Of a stretch of DNA of 5,766 nt, positions 1 to 5,724 are shown piece by piece. The notes under the pieces are model-generated. The model was not told the DNA's origin and did not search any database. It saw only the letters and a list, made by a program, of their open reading frames with translations. Positions within the stretch are counted from its first letter, which is position 1. Every line of letters starts with the position of its first letter. The translations under genes were made by a program, and so were the position numbers. Location of the stretch: contig DASVMX010000633.1 of the NCBI GenBank assembly GCA_036384215.1, forward strand, positions 1 through 5,766. Reading direction: 5' to 3'. This stretch comes from Paraktedonobacter sp036384215 (GTDB taxonomy: Bacteria; Chloroflexota; Ktedonobacteria; Ktedonobacterales; Ktedonobacteraceae).

Positions 1-1980
1 TGGCTTGACGAATTTGATGGCCGCGATCACTGGATCGCTGAGGCGTTCGGCCATGCGCAGTTCGGCGCGGCGCAGGTTATGCGCGCTGTTGATCAGGGCG
101 ATATGGGTGAAGGCCTGCGGATAATTGCCCAGCGCTCTCCCATCTTTCCCGTCGATCTCTTCGCTGAAGAGGTCCAGCCGCCCGGCATAACTCACCAGGC
201 GTTCAAAGAGCGAACGCGCCTCGTCCACGCGGCCCTGCATGGCCAGGTTGTCGACCAACCAGAAGGAGCACAGGGTGAAGGTGCCTTCGCCTCCCTCCAG
301 ACCGTCTTCCCCGTTGTAGCGATAGACAAAGCCCCGCTCGTCGGTTAGCTGCTCCAGAACCCGATCAACGGTCGAACGCATGCGCGGATCGTCCGGGGGA
401 ATAAAGCCCACCAGCGGCAGCAAGAGAGACGAGGCGTCCAGGGTGGTGCCACCGTAGTACTGCGTGAAGGCTCCCAGCTCCGTGTTGTAGCCGTTGGTCA
501 GGATGTCCGTGCGGATCTGCTCGCGCACCACGCGCCATTTGTCGACATCGCCCACCAGCCCCTCTTGTTCCGCGGCCCGAATCACGCGATCCAGCGCCAC
601 CCAGCACATGGCTTTAGAGTAGACGAAATGCTGCTCACCGCTGCGCACTTCCCAGATACCCTTGTCGGTATCTCGCCAGTGCTTGCAGACGTGCTCGGCC
701 ATGACGCACATCAGGTACCACAGCGGCCCCTCCAGCTTCTCGCCATAGCGCTCAAAGCAGCCCTGGCGCCGATACTGGTGTAAGCAGTCCAGCACCTCGC
801 CGAAGACGTCGAGCTGCTTCTGCATGACCGCGCCGTTCCCAATGCGCACCGGACGCGAGTTCTCGTACCCGGAGAGCTGCTCCAGTATCCGCTCGGGCAA
901 TTCGCGCTCACCCCGAATACCGTACATGATCTGTAGATCTTCCCCGTCAGAGAAGGAGAGCCGCCGCAGCCAGTGGGTAAAGGCGTGTGCCTCCTCAGTA
1001 AAACCCAGCACGCTGAGGGCGTAGAGGGTGAAACTGCCATCGCGCAGCCAGGTGAAACGATAGTCCCAGTTGCGCTCACCCCCGATCTCTTCGGGCAGCG
1101 AGGTTGTGGGAGAAGCCACGATGGCCCCGGTGGGCGCGTAGGTCATCATCTTGAGCACCAGGGCGCTGCGCTCAACCAGCTCGGTGTAGGGACCACTGTA
1201 GCTGCATGAGCGAATCCACTCGCGCCAGGAGTGCAGGGTCTGGGCCAGTTCCCAGTCGAAGTTGCGCTGGTGCAGTTCGGTCTCGACCAGCCGGTGGGCG
1301 GCCAGCGCGGTACGCCCCACGCCCATGGCGAAGAGCAAGCGCTCGCCTTCGCGCAGGGTCGCCTGGATGACCACGGTGGGATGCAGTTCGCCTTCTTCCT
1401 GCTCAATATACATCTGATAGGTGGGCAGGAGATGTCCCCCGACAATCGCCAGTCCGACGTGCTGCTCACCGCCATTGACCACGGCCCCAATCCCAGGAAT
1501 CAGGTAAGCCTCGCTCTCGGCGTCGGCATAGTCTGGAGTAACTTTCAAGCGCACAGTGACAGGTAATTCACCGTGGGTGCATTCGATAATGCGCACCAGG
1601 CAATGGCAGGAGCCGTCCTCGCGCGTCCAGGTGTTGTTATTCATCTCCCGGAACTGCCAGGCGGAGAGCGTCTCGACCGGCATGAAGTCCGTGAGCACGA
1701 CCTCGCCAGCCATGCTGGCAAAGCGCGTCTGCAAGACATTGCTGCCCCGCAGGTAACGCTGGGTGCCTGGAATGGTGGGGTCGCTGGGCGCAATCTGAAA
1801 ATAGCCGCCTCGCTCGGCATCCAGTAACCGGCAAAAAATGGCAGGGCTATCAAAGTCCGGCAGACATCCCCAGTCCACCGAACCATCAGGAGCAACCAGC
1901 ACAACCGAATGGCAGTCGCCGATGACTCCATAAGCATTAATAGGTTGATAAATGCGTGTTTGTCCGTTCGTCCCAACCAT
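1..1980 (-). CDS. GH15-family glucosidase (glucoamylase/trehalase type), 3' end outside window
   Basis: An uninterrupted frame of 660 codons reads from an ATG at 1980 to the window edge with no stop, so the C-terminus is missing. Family: glycoside hydrolase 15, inverting alpha-glucosidases including glucoamylase, glucodextranase and bacterial/archaeal trehalase. Residues about 12-55 match the usual N-terminal stretch (INAYGVIGD, then DGSVDWGCLPDFDSPA), opening a beta-sandwich domain. The (alpha/alpha)6 catalytic part carries NWDYRFTWLRDGSF at 304-317, GIWEVRSGEQHF with the presumed acid Glu444, and FSEEID with the presumed base Glu607 (or Glu608), followed by GNYPQAFTHIALI from Gly618. Since the family usually ends a few dozen residues after that motif, only a short tail should be lost. 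The N-terminus is hydrophilic with no signal peptide, suggesting a cytoplasmic enzyme acting on trehalose or short glucans. A TAA sits directly before the ATG in frame, so the start cannot lie further upstream. Family is confident; substrate is not resolved. Confidence 0.93.
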   Translation of the reverse strand, partial: MVGTNGQTRIYQPINAYGVIGDCHSVVLVAPDGSVDWGCLPDFDSPAIFCRLLDAERGGYFQIAPSDPTIPGTQRYLRGSNVLQTRFASMAGEVVLTDFMPVETLSAWQFREMNNNTWTREDGSCHCLVRIIECTHGELPVTVRLKVTPDYADAESEAYLIPGIGAVVNGGEQHVGLAIVGGHLLPTYQMYIEQEEGELHPTVVIQATLREGERLLFAMGVGRTALAAHRLVETELHQRNFDWELAQTLHSWREWIRSCSYSGPYTELVERSALVLKMMTYAPTGAIVASPTTSLPEEIGGERNWDYRFTWLRDGSFTLYALSVLGFTEEAHAFTHWLRRLSFSDGEDLQIMYGIRGERELPERILEQLSGYENSRPVRIGNGAVMQKQLDVFGEVLDCLHQYRRQGCFERYGEKLEGPLWYLMCVMAEHVCKHWRDTDKGIWEVRSGEQHFVYSKAMCWVALDRVIRAAEQEGLVGDVDKWRVVREQIRTDILTNGYNTELGAFTQYYGGTTLDASSLLLPLVGFIPPDDPRMRSTVDRVLEQLTDERGFVYRYNGEDGLEGGEGTFTLCSFWLVDNLAMQGRVDEARSLFERLVSYAGRLDLFSEEIDGKDGRALGNYPQAFTHIALINSAHNLRRAELRMAERLSDPVIAAIKFVKP

Positions 1981-2337
1981 TTACCAAGTCTTCCTCTTCT
2001 CTTGAATAATACAACAACATCTACGTAACGTGGAGCAAGACGTTTATCCGGCAGCCTTATTTCCCCGTTATACCTACAGAAGACGGAAGAAATAACGCTC
2101 AGGTCACAAAGTGTTACGTCCTATCCCCAAAATTGTTACAAATTGCTGCTTTTGGACCAGCCCGCACTATACATTGTATGACACTTGCATCGGTTTTGCT
2201 ACCCTATGAACAACATTTTCCCACCAAAATGTGCTTGTAAAAGAAACAAAAATTTCCCTCTGGCATCTCAGAGCAATCTGGTCACGTAAATTTGCTACAT
2301 TGCTATAGTAACACGCGTCCCAGCAAAACTGAACCAG
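1981..2337. other. AT-rich spacer upstream of the GH15 gene, with short dyads
   Basis: No gene is supported here on either strand. The stretch is visibly richer in A+T than the flanking coding DNA and should contain the GH15 promoter and a long leader. Short dyads are visible: ATACA-T-TGTAT at 2169-2179, ACATTTT with AAAATGT around a 6-nt loop at 2213-2232, TTGT-T-ACAA at 2133-2141, and CCAAAA with TTTTGG at 2127-2155. Minus-strand -10-like hexamers occur (TACAAT and TATAGT overlapping the 2169-2179 dyad; TATTAT close to the start codon), but none has a good -35 partner at 16-18 nt, so no promoter is called. Confidence 0.5.
1990..1996 (-). promoter_or_regulatory. Weak ribosome binding site of the GH15 gene
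   Basis: A purine-rich run on the minus strand contains GAGGAAG, with GGAAG 9 nt and GAGG 12 nt from the ATG at 1980. It is weaker and more distant than the sites of the other three genes. It still supports this ATG, because the in-frame TAA immediately before it excludes any upstream start. Confidence 0.45.
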
Positions 2338-2380
2338 AGAGGCCGGGAGTACTACGGCAGGTAGTACTTTTCCGGCCTCT
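2338..2380. repeat. Strong intergenic hairpin with 17-bp stem
   Basis: AGAGGCCGG at 2338-2346 pairs with CCGGCCTCT at 2372-2380, and AGTACTAC at 2348-2355 pairs with GTAGTACT at 2361-2368. The two helices are separated by a 1 by 3 internal loop and closed by the 5-nt loop GGCAG. Neither strand has a clear T-run after the stem (the minus strand has only GTTTTG about 10 nt downstream), so a classical intrinsic terminator is not supported. It could be a 3'-end structure of the nitroreductase transcript, an operator, or a small repeat copy. Confidence 0.7.
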
Positions 2381-2398
2381 TGCGGATTTCACATTCCA

Positions 2399-2412
2399 TC
2401 CCAAATTTGGGA
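2399..2412. repeat. 14-bp perfect palindrome
   Basis: TCCCAAATTTGGGA is perfectly self-complementary. ACATT at 2391-2395 and AATGT at 2413-2417 extend the symmetry with a 3-nt offset. It lies 8 bp outside the left end of the MITE-like element. It may be a protein-binding dyad or part of a larger repeat region; no regulator can be named from the sequence. Confidence 0.6.
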
Positions 2413-2420
2413 AATGTTTC

Positions 2421-2549
2421 CTAGTGCTTTGTCCAACTTCATTTGAGGGGTGCGCCGCCTGCGGCGGCGCGGGGGAAGAAGACGCAGAGGGCTGTGCCCT
2501 CTGCACTCCCGCTTTTCTACCCCTCAAATGAAGGCTGACAGAGCACTAG
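2421..2549. mobile_element. MITE-like element, 129 bp, with 31-bp terminal inverted repeats
   Basis: The left arm 2421-2451 and the reverse complement of the right arm 2519-2549 match at 27 of 31 positions, including CTAGTGCT at the outer end and the 15-base inner block starting CTTCATTTGAG. Inside are two perfect hairpins: GCGCCGCC-TGC-GGCGGCGC at 2452-2470 and GCAGAGGGC-TGT-GCCCTCTGC at 2484-2504. No transposase or plausible coding frame fits in it. The palindromic CTAG at both ends could be a 4-bp target duplication (element 2425-2545), or the inner TA alone could be a 2-bp one (element 2424-2546), as seen with IS630-type or YTAR-targeting IS families. It begins 7 bp beyond the nitroreductase stop, so its folded RNA could also form that transcript's 3' end. 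Structure is seen directly; mobility is inferred. Confidence 0.72.
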
Positions 2550-2556
2550 CGGTCGC

Positions 2557-3156
2557 TTACCAATGTTCGTAATGCACGTAATCCTGCTCTGGCTTACGTC
2601 CACGCTTGAGCGAGCCTGAGAGCTTATCCTGCGCGCGATGGCCAATGGGAATGACCCCGACCGGAGTGACTTCCGCGGGTATGCCCAGCAGTTCGCGCAG
2701 AGCAGCATAACCCTCGATCTCAGGTAAACCGGCAAAAGCAGCCGCCAGACCTTCATTGACGACCCCTAGCAGCAGCAGCATAATGGCGCAACCAATATCC
2801 ATATGCCAATAGGGAACTGGCCAGACGATCTCGCTGCCATCATCGTTGACTTTGTCGGACTCCTGATAGCGCCGATGATAGGCTGTCTCACTTGTGCAAG
2901 GAATCACCAGCACGGGTGCTTCAGAGATAAAGGGATGAAAACCGCTTTCGACGTAAGACTCTTCGCTGCACAGTTGGGCAATCTTCTGCCTGAGTTTCGG
3001 CCCGGTCACGACCAGAAACGACTGGCCCTGCGTGAAACCGGCGCTGGGAGCGTGCCGGGCCAGGTCCAGGACGCGCTTGATAGCTTCCGGGTCCACAGGC
3101 TCCGGGGAGAAATGTCTCACCATGCGGCGCTTGAGAACAACTTCGCGAAAATCCAC
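2557..3156 (-). CDS. Nitroreductase-family FMN oxidoreductase
   Basis: This 199-residue protein has the usual length and layout of the nitroreductase fold, whose members bind FMN as dimers and reduce nitro compounds, quinones or other electrophiles with NAD(P)H. The N-terminus MDFREVVLKRRMVRHF carries the basic FMN-phosphate contact region (Arg10, Arg11, Arg14). It is followed by ARHAPSAGFTQGQSF with Ser38 and Gln43/Gln45 near the isoalloxazine ring. The C-terminus has PVGVIPIGH and then RGRKP at 185-189, the usual second phosphate-contact segment. The start is a GTG at 3156, chosen because AAGGAG lies 10 nt upstream and the next ATG (codon 12) would cut into the FMN-binding segment. It lies 63 bp behind hemB in the same direction, so co-transcription is plausible. 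Its physiological substrate is unknown, and a role in heme metabolism is not shown. Confidence 0.9.
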   Translation of the reverse strand: MDFREVVLKRRMVRHFSPEPVDPEAIKRVLDLARHAPSAGFTQGQSFLVVTGPKLRQKIAQLCSEESYVESGFHPFISEAPVLVIPCTSETAYHRRYQESDKVNDDGSEIVWPVPYWHMDIGCAIMLLLLGVVNEGLAAAFAGLPEIEGYAALRELLGIPAEVTPVGVIPIGHRAQDKLSGSLKRGRKPEQDYVHYEHW

Positions 3157-3166
3157 GGTATACTCT

Positions 3167-3172
3167 CTCCTT
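3167..3172 (-). promoter_or_regulatory. Ribosome binding site that decides the GTG start of the nitroreductase
   Basis: AAGGAG on the minus strand, within AAAGGAGAGAG, is separated by 10 nt from the GTG at 3156. It selects this GTG over the internal ATG at codon 12. Confidence 0.75.
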
Positions 3173-3219
3173 TAGCAACAGCAAAATCTGCAACTATATA
3201 AACAGTATAGCCCGCCGTC

Positions 3220-4194
3220 CTACTTCAGCCACCGAGCAACATCTGGTGCGAAATAGGTGATGATGATGTCGGCGCCGGCTCGGCGGATGCCGGTTAAAAC
3301 CTCCATCACGATACGCTCCTCGTCGATCCAGCCATTTTGAGCCGCGGCTTTAATCATAGAATACTCGCCGCTGACGTTGTATGCAGCAAGGGGCAAATTG
3401 CAGTGCTCGCGCACCTGGCGAATAACATCAAGATAGGCCAATGCTGGCTTGACCATGACGATGTCCGCGCCCTCGGCGATATCCAGGTCCACCTCGCGCA
3501 GCGCCTCGCGCACGTTGGCGGGGTCCATCTGATACGCGCGCCGATCTCCAAATTGCGGCGTCGAACCCGCGGCCTCGCGAAATGGTCCATAGAAGCCCGA
3601 GGCATACTTGGCGGAATAGGCCATAATCGGAGTGCCGCTGAAGCCATGCTCGTCCAGGCGCTGGCGAATGACTCCCACGCGTCCATCCATCATATCAGAC
3701 GGTGCAACCAGGTCCGCGCCGACCTCGACGTGCGACAATGCCATGCGCGCCAACAATTCCAGCGATTCGTCGTTCTGCACAGTGCCATTGTGAATAACCC
3801 CGCAATGGCCATGGCTGGTATATTCGCACAGGCAAACATCAGTGACTACCATCAGGTGCGGCGCCACCGCCTTCACACGCTGGATGGCGCGCTGAATAAT
3901 GCCCTGCTCTGCATACGCCTGCGAGCCCACTTCGTCCTTCTCCGTGGGAATGCCAAACAGCAGCACCGAAGAGATCCCTAGTTCGGCCACGCGCTCAATT
4001 TCCCGCCCCAACTGCTCCAGCGGCCACTGCATAATCCCCGGCATGGCCGAAATTTCGCGCGGCTGTGCCAGGTCCTCAGATATAAACAACGGATACATTA
4101 ACTGGTCAACGCTCAAATGCGTCTCGCGTACCAGCCCGCGCAACTGCTCACTCTGGCGCGTGCGCCGCATCCGCACAATCGGAAAATGACTCAT
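3220..4194 (-). CDS. hemB: 5-aminolevulinate dehydratase (porphobilinogen synthase)
   Basis: The enzyme condenses two 5-aminolevulinate molecules to porphobilinogen, the step after HemL in tetrapyrrole synthesis, in the cytoplasm. The 324-residue protein has the normal family length. It carries both Schiff-base lysines: Lys196 in MAYSAKYASGFYGPF and Lys249 in DIVMVKPALAYLD. The active-site metal ligands are the cysteine type, DVCLCEYTSHGHCG with Cys121, Cys123 and Cys131, which predicts a zinc-dependent enzyme rather than the aspartate-rich magnesium form. LVAPSDMMDGRV and NVSGEYSMIKAA are further family blocks. The frame stays open for 26 more codons upstream, but AAGGAG at 7 nt and the typical start MSHFPIVRMRRTRQ fix the ATG at 4194. 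hemL lies 182 bp upstream and the nitroreductase gene 63 bp downstream, all in the same direction. Identification is very secure. Confidence 0.98.
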   Translation of the reverse strand: MSHFPIVRMRRTRQSEQLRGLVRETHLSVDQLMYPLFISEDLAQPREISAMPGIMQWPLEQLGREIERVAELGISSVLLFGIPTEKDEVGSQAYAEQGIIQRAIQRVKAVAPHLMVVTDVCLCEYTSHGHCGVIHNGTVQNDESLELLARMALSHVEVGADLVAPSDMMDGRVGVIRQRLDEHGFSGTPIMAYSAKYASGFYGPFREAAGSTPQFGDRRAYQMDPANVREALREVDLDIAEGADIVMVKPALAYLDVIRQVREHCNLPLAAYNVSGEYSMIKAAAQNGWIDEERIVMEVLTGIRRAGADIIITYFAPDVARWLK

Positions 4195-4201
4195 CTTTTT
4201 G

Positions 4202-4207
4202 CTCCTT
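4202..4207 (-). promoter_or_regulatory. hemB ribosome binding site
   Basis: AAGGAG on the minus strand is 7 nt from the ATG at 4194 and decides that start over an in-frame ATG at 4272. Confidence 0.8.
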
Positions 4208-4210
4208 TTT

Positions 4211-4255
4211 CTGGCGAAAACGCCGGAGGCACACACCGGAGGCGCTGCTCCGGTG
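4211..4255. repeat. Two hairpins in the hemB leader
   Basis: CACCGGAG at 4234-4241 pairs perfectly with CTCCGGTG at 4248-4255 around a 6-nt loop. Next to it GGCG at 4213-4216 pairs with CGCC at 4221-4224 around AAAA (TTTT on the sense strand), extendable by two weaker pairs. The second hairpin ends only about 3 nt before the hemB Shine-Dalgarno on the minus strand. They may influence hemB translation or protect a processed end. No T-run follows, so they are not called a terminator. Confidence 0.5.
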
Positions 4256-4271
4256 CTGCATTGCGTGCGCA

Positions 4272-4361
4272 TCAGAGGCTCCGCTCCAATACCTTTGAAA
4301 TAACCATCGGCTTGCTCCTCGCCCGCAGGCTTCTTTCAAAGTATTGGAAGCTCCGCTCTGA
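4272..4361. repeat. 90-bp imperfect inverted repeat between hemL and hemB
   Basis: TCAGAG at 4272-4277 pairs with CTCTGA at 4356-4361. CCAATACCTTTGAAA at 4286-4300 pairs with TTTCAAAGTATTGG at 4334-4347 with one bulged base, around a 33-nt loop. Between these helices both arms carry the same-direction 9-mer GCTCCGCTC (4278-4286 and 4350-4358), which cannot pair and leaves an 8 by 8 internal loop. It starts 15 bp after the hemL stop. It may be a small dispersed repeat or an mRNA structure that uncouples hemL and hemB expression. No obvious target duplication and no T-run were seen. Confidence 0.6.
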
Positions 4362-4376
4362 CGGCTGGGATTGTTT

Positions 4377-5690
4377 TTACGATGCCGCTTCTGCCAACGC
4401 TGTGCGGGCGGCCTGGACGGTTTCTTCAAGCATGGCATCGTCGAGGGCCAGCGAGACGAAGCAGGCTTCGAATTGCGAGGGCGGCAGGTAGATGCCCTGG
4501 CGCAGCATGCTCCAGAAGAAGCGCGCGAAACGCTGGGTATCGGACGTTTTCGCGTCAGCGTAATTGCGCACGGGCCGCGTGGTGAAGAAGATGGTAAACA
4601 TGCAGCCGATGCGCACCAGCTGCGCTGCGGCTCCGCTCTCCTGGATGGCCCGCTCCAGACTGTCGCCGAGCAGCGCGGATCTGCGCTCAAGCTCGGCGTA
4701 CTGGCCGGGTTTACGCAGTTCTTTGAGGGTGGCGATGCCCGCGGCCATGGCCAGCGGGTTGCCAGAGAGCGTACCAGCCTGATACATTGGACCAGCGGGC
4801 GCGACGAGTTGCATGATTTCGCGCCGTCCACCATACGCGCCCACGGGCAGACCGCCGCCGATGATCTTGCCCAGACAGGTCAGATCTGGCGTAATGCCCG
4901 CGCGCTCCTGCATGCCTCCCAGCGCCACGCGGAAGCCGGTCATGACTTCATCACAGATCAACAGCGCGCCATGTTCCCGCGTCAATTCGCGCAAATCCGC
5001 GAGGAAGCCGGGCAGGGGCAGCACCAGGCCCATATTAGCGGCGACTGGCTCGACAATCACCGCGGCGATTTCATTGGGATAAAGCTGGAAGAGTTCCGCG
5101 ACCGCGGCAGTATCGTTGTAAGGCGCAATCAGCGTGTTGCCGGTGGTTTCAGCGGGCACTCCGGGACTATCGGGCAGCCCCATGGTTGCCACGCCAGAGC
5201 CGGCCTGCACCAGCAGCATGTCGGCGTGACCATGATAACAGCCGCTGAACTTGATGATCTTGTTGCGCCCGGTATACGCTCGCGCCAGGCGCAGCGCGCT
5301 CATTGTAGCCTCGGTGCCGGAATTGACGAAGCGCACCATCTCAATCGAGGGCACGCTCTCAATCACCAGGCGCGCCAGCTCGCTTTCGGCTGCGGTCGGC
5401 GCGCCAAAGCTAAATCCGTGTGCAGCCGCCTCGGTGACGGCCTGAAGCACTGGTGGATAGGCGTGACCCAGAATCATCGGTCCCCAGGACTGGACATAAT
5501 CGAGATAGCGATTGCCATCTTCGTCAACTAAATAAGCGCCGTTCGCGCTCTTAATAAAGGCCGGCTCGCCTCCTACGCCGTGAAAAGCCCGCACCGGACT
5601 GTTTACACCCCCCGGCATCAGTTCCCGCGCCTCCGCGTACAGCGCCCGTGAGCGCTCAAGTTGCCGGTCGGTAATCAGCGTTTTACTCAT
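4377..5690 (-). CDS. hemL: Glutamate-1-semialdehyde 2,1-aminomutase
   Basis: This PLP enzyme turns glutamate-1-semialdehyde into 5-aminolevulinate, the last step of the C5 route, in the cytoplasm. The 437-residue product is of normal length. Visible family features are MPGGVNSPVRAF near the N-terminus, FVNSGTEATMSALRLAR with Asn123-Ser124-Gly125-Thr126 for cofactor phosphate binding, SGCYHGHAD with the ring-stacking Tyr152, ICDEVMTGFR with Asp247 for the pyridine nitrogen, and LTCLGKIIGGGLPVGAYGG with the Schiff-base Lys275. GTLSGNPLAMAAG follows. The Asp-to-Lys spacing and the VNSPVRAF and GGGLPVGA blocks favour HemL over other class III aminotransferases. The frame is open 19 codons further upstream, but AGGAGG 5 nt before the ATG at 5690 and the usual start MSKTLITDRQLERS decide this start. 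It is probably the first gene of a hemL-hemB-nitroreductase unit. No hemA is seen in the window. Confidence 0.98.
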   Translation of the reverse strand: MSKTLITDRQLERSRALYAEARELMPGGVNSPVRAFHGVGGEPAFIKSANGAYLVDEDGNRYLDYVQSWGPMILGHAYPPVLQAVTEAAAHGFSFGAPTAAESELARLVIESVPSIEMVRFVNSGTEATMSALRLARAYTGRNKIIKFSGCYHGHADMLLVQAGSGVATMGLPDSPGVPAETTGNTLIAPYNDTAAVAELFQLYPNEIAAVIVEPVAANMGLVLPLPGFLADLRELTREHGALLICDEVMTGFRVALGGMQERAGITPDLTCLGKIIGGGLPVGAYGGRREIMQLVAPAGPMYQAGTLSGNPLAMAAGIATLKELRKPGQYAELERRSALLGDSLERAIQESGAAAQLVRIGCMFTIFFTTRPVRNYADAKTSDTQRFARFFWSMLRQGIYLPPSQFEACFVSLALDDAMLEETVQAARTALAEAAS

Positions 5691-5695
5691 TGTTT

Positions 5696-5701
5696 CCTCC
5701 T
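5696..5701 (-). promoter_or_regulatory. hemL ribosome binding site
   Basis: A perfect AGGAGG on the minus strand is 5 nt from the ATG at 5690. It decides the hemL start against the in-frame ATGs further upstream at 5747 and 5738. Confidence 0.85.
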
Positions 5702-5718
5702 CACAAATGTTTTTCCCA

Positions 5719-5724
5719 ATTATA
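5719..5724 (-). promoter_or_regulatory. Candidate -10 element of the hemL promoter
   Basis: The minus strand reads TATAAT, a perfect sigma-70 -10 hexamer, 28 nt before the hemL ATG. Transcription would begin near 5712, giving a leader of about 20 nt that still contains the whole ribosome binding site. No TTGACA-like -35 hexamer is present at 16-18 nt (the hexamer at 17 nt is ATGAGA), so an activator may be needed or the match may be chance. Confidence 0.5.

Noticed and set aside
711..1490. Minus-strand frames that could suggest a broken or frameshifted gene
   Set aside because: Translation in the correct frame is continuous from 1980 to 1 with GH15 motifs throughout, so the shorter frames are shadows and there is no frameshift.
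1937..2020. A 27-codon minus-strand leader peptide overlapping the GH15 start
   Set aside because: It has an ATG at 2020 but no ribosome binding site and no attenuator-like codon run, so it is more likely chance.
2206..2289. A 27-codon plus-strand mini-gene
   Set aside because: No Shine-Dalgarno, no similarity, and the length is expected by chance in AT-rich DNA.
2292..2531. Small frames on both strands across the hairpin and the MITE-like element
   Set aside because: They run through inverted repeats, have no ribosome binding site, and their products simply mirror the repeat arms.
2338..2549. A CRISPR array or tRNA-like gene, suggested by repeats and clover-leaf potential
   Set aside because: There are no regularly spaced direct repeats, and there is no T-loop GTTCRAnnC or anticodon arm; the structure is inverted-repeat based.
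2421..2549. The MITE-like element as a plain rho-independent terminator of the nitroreductase gene
   Set aside because: The internal stems are followed on the minus strand by GTCTTCTTCC or ACCCCTC rather than a T-run, and the 31-bp terminal repeats go beyond what a terminator needs. A terminator side effect is still possible.
3337..3981. A 214-codon open frame on the plus strand
   Set aside because: It is fully antisense to hemB, with no recognisable domain and no initiation signal.
4195..4272. An N-terminal extension of HemB from the ATG at 4272
   Set aside because: The added 26 residues fall in the hairpin region, are not typical of HemB, and the ATG at 4194 has a strong ribosome binding site.
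4148..4834. A 228-codon minus-strand frame spanning the hemL end, spacer and hemB start
   Set aside because: It is out of frame with both hem genes, gives an arginine/serine/proline-rich low-information product, and crosses the inverted repeat.
4371..5531. A 386-codon open frame on the plus strand
   Set aside because: It lies entirely antisense to hemL, which has all family motifs; the product resembles no family I recognise and no ribosome binding site supports it. Long antisense frames are common opposite GC-rich genes.
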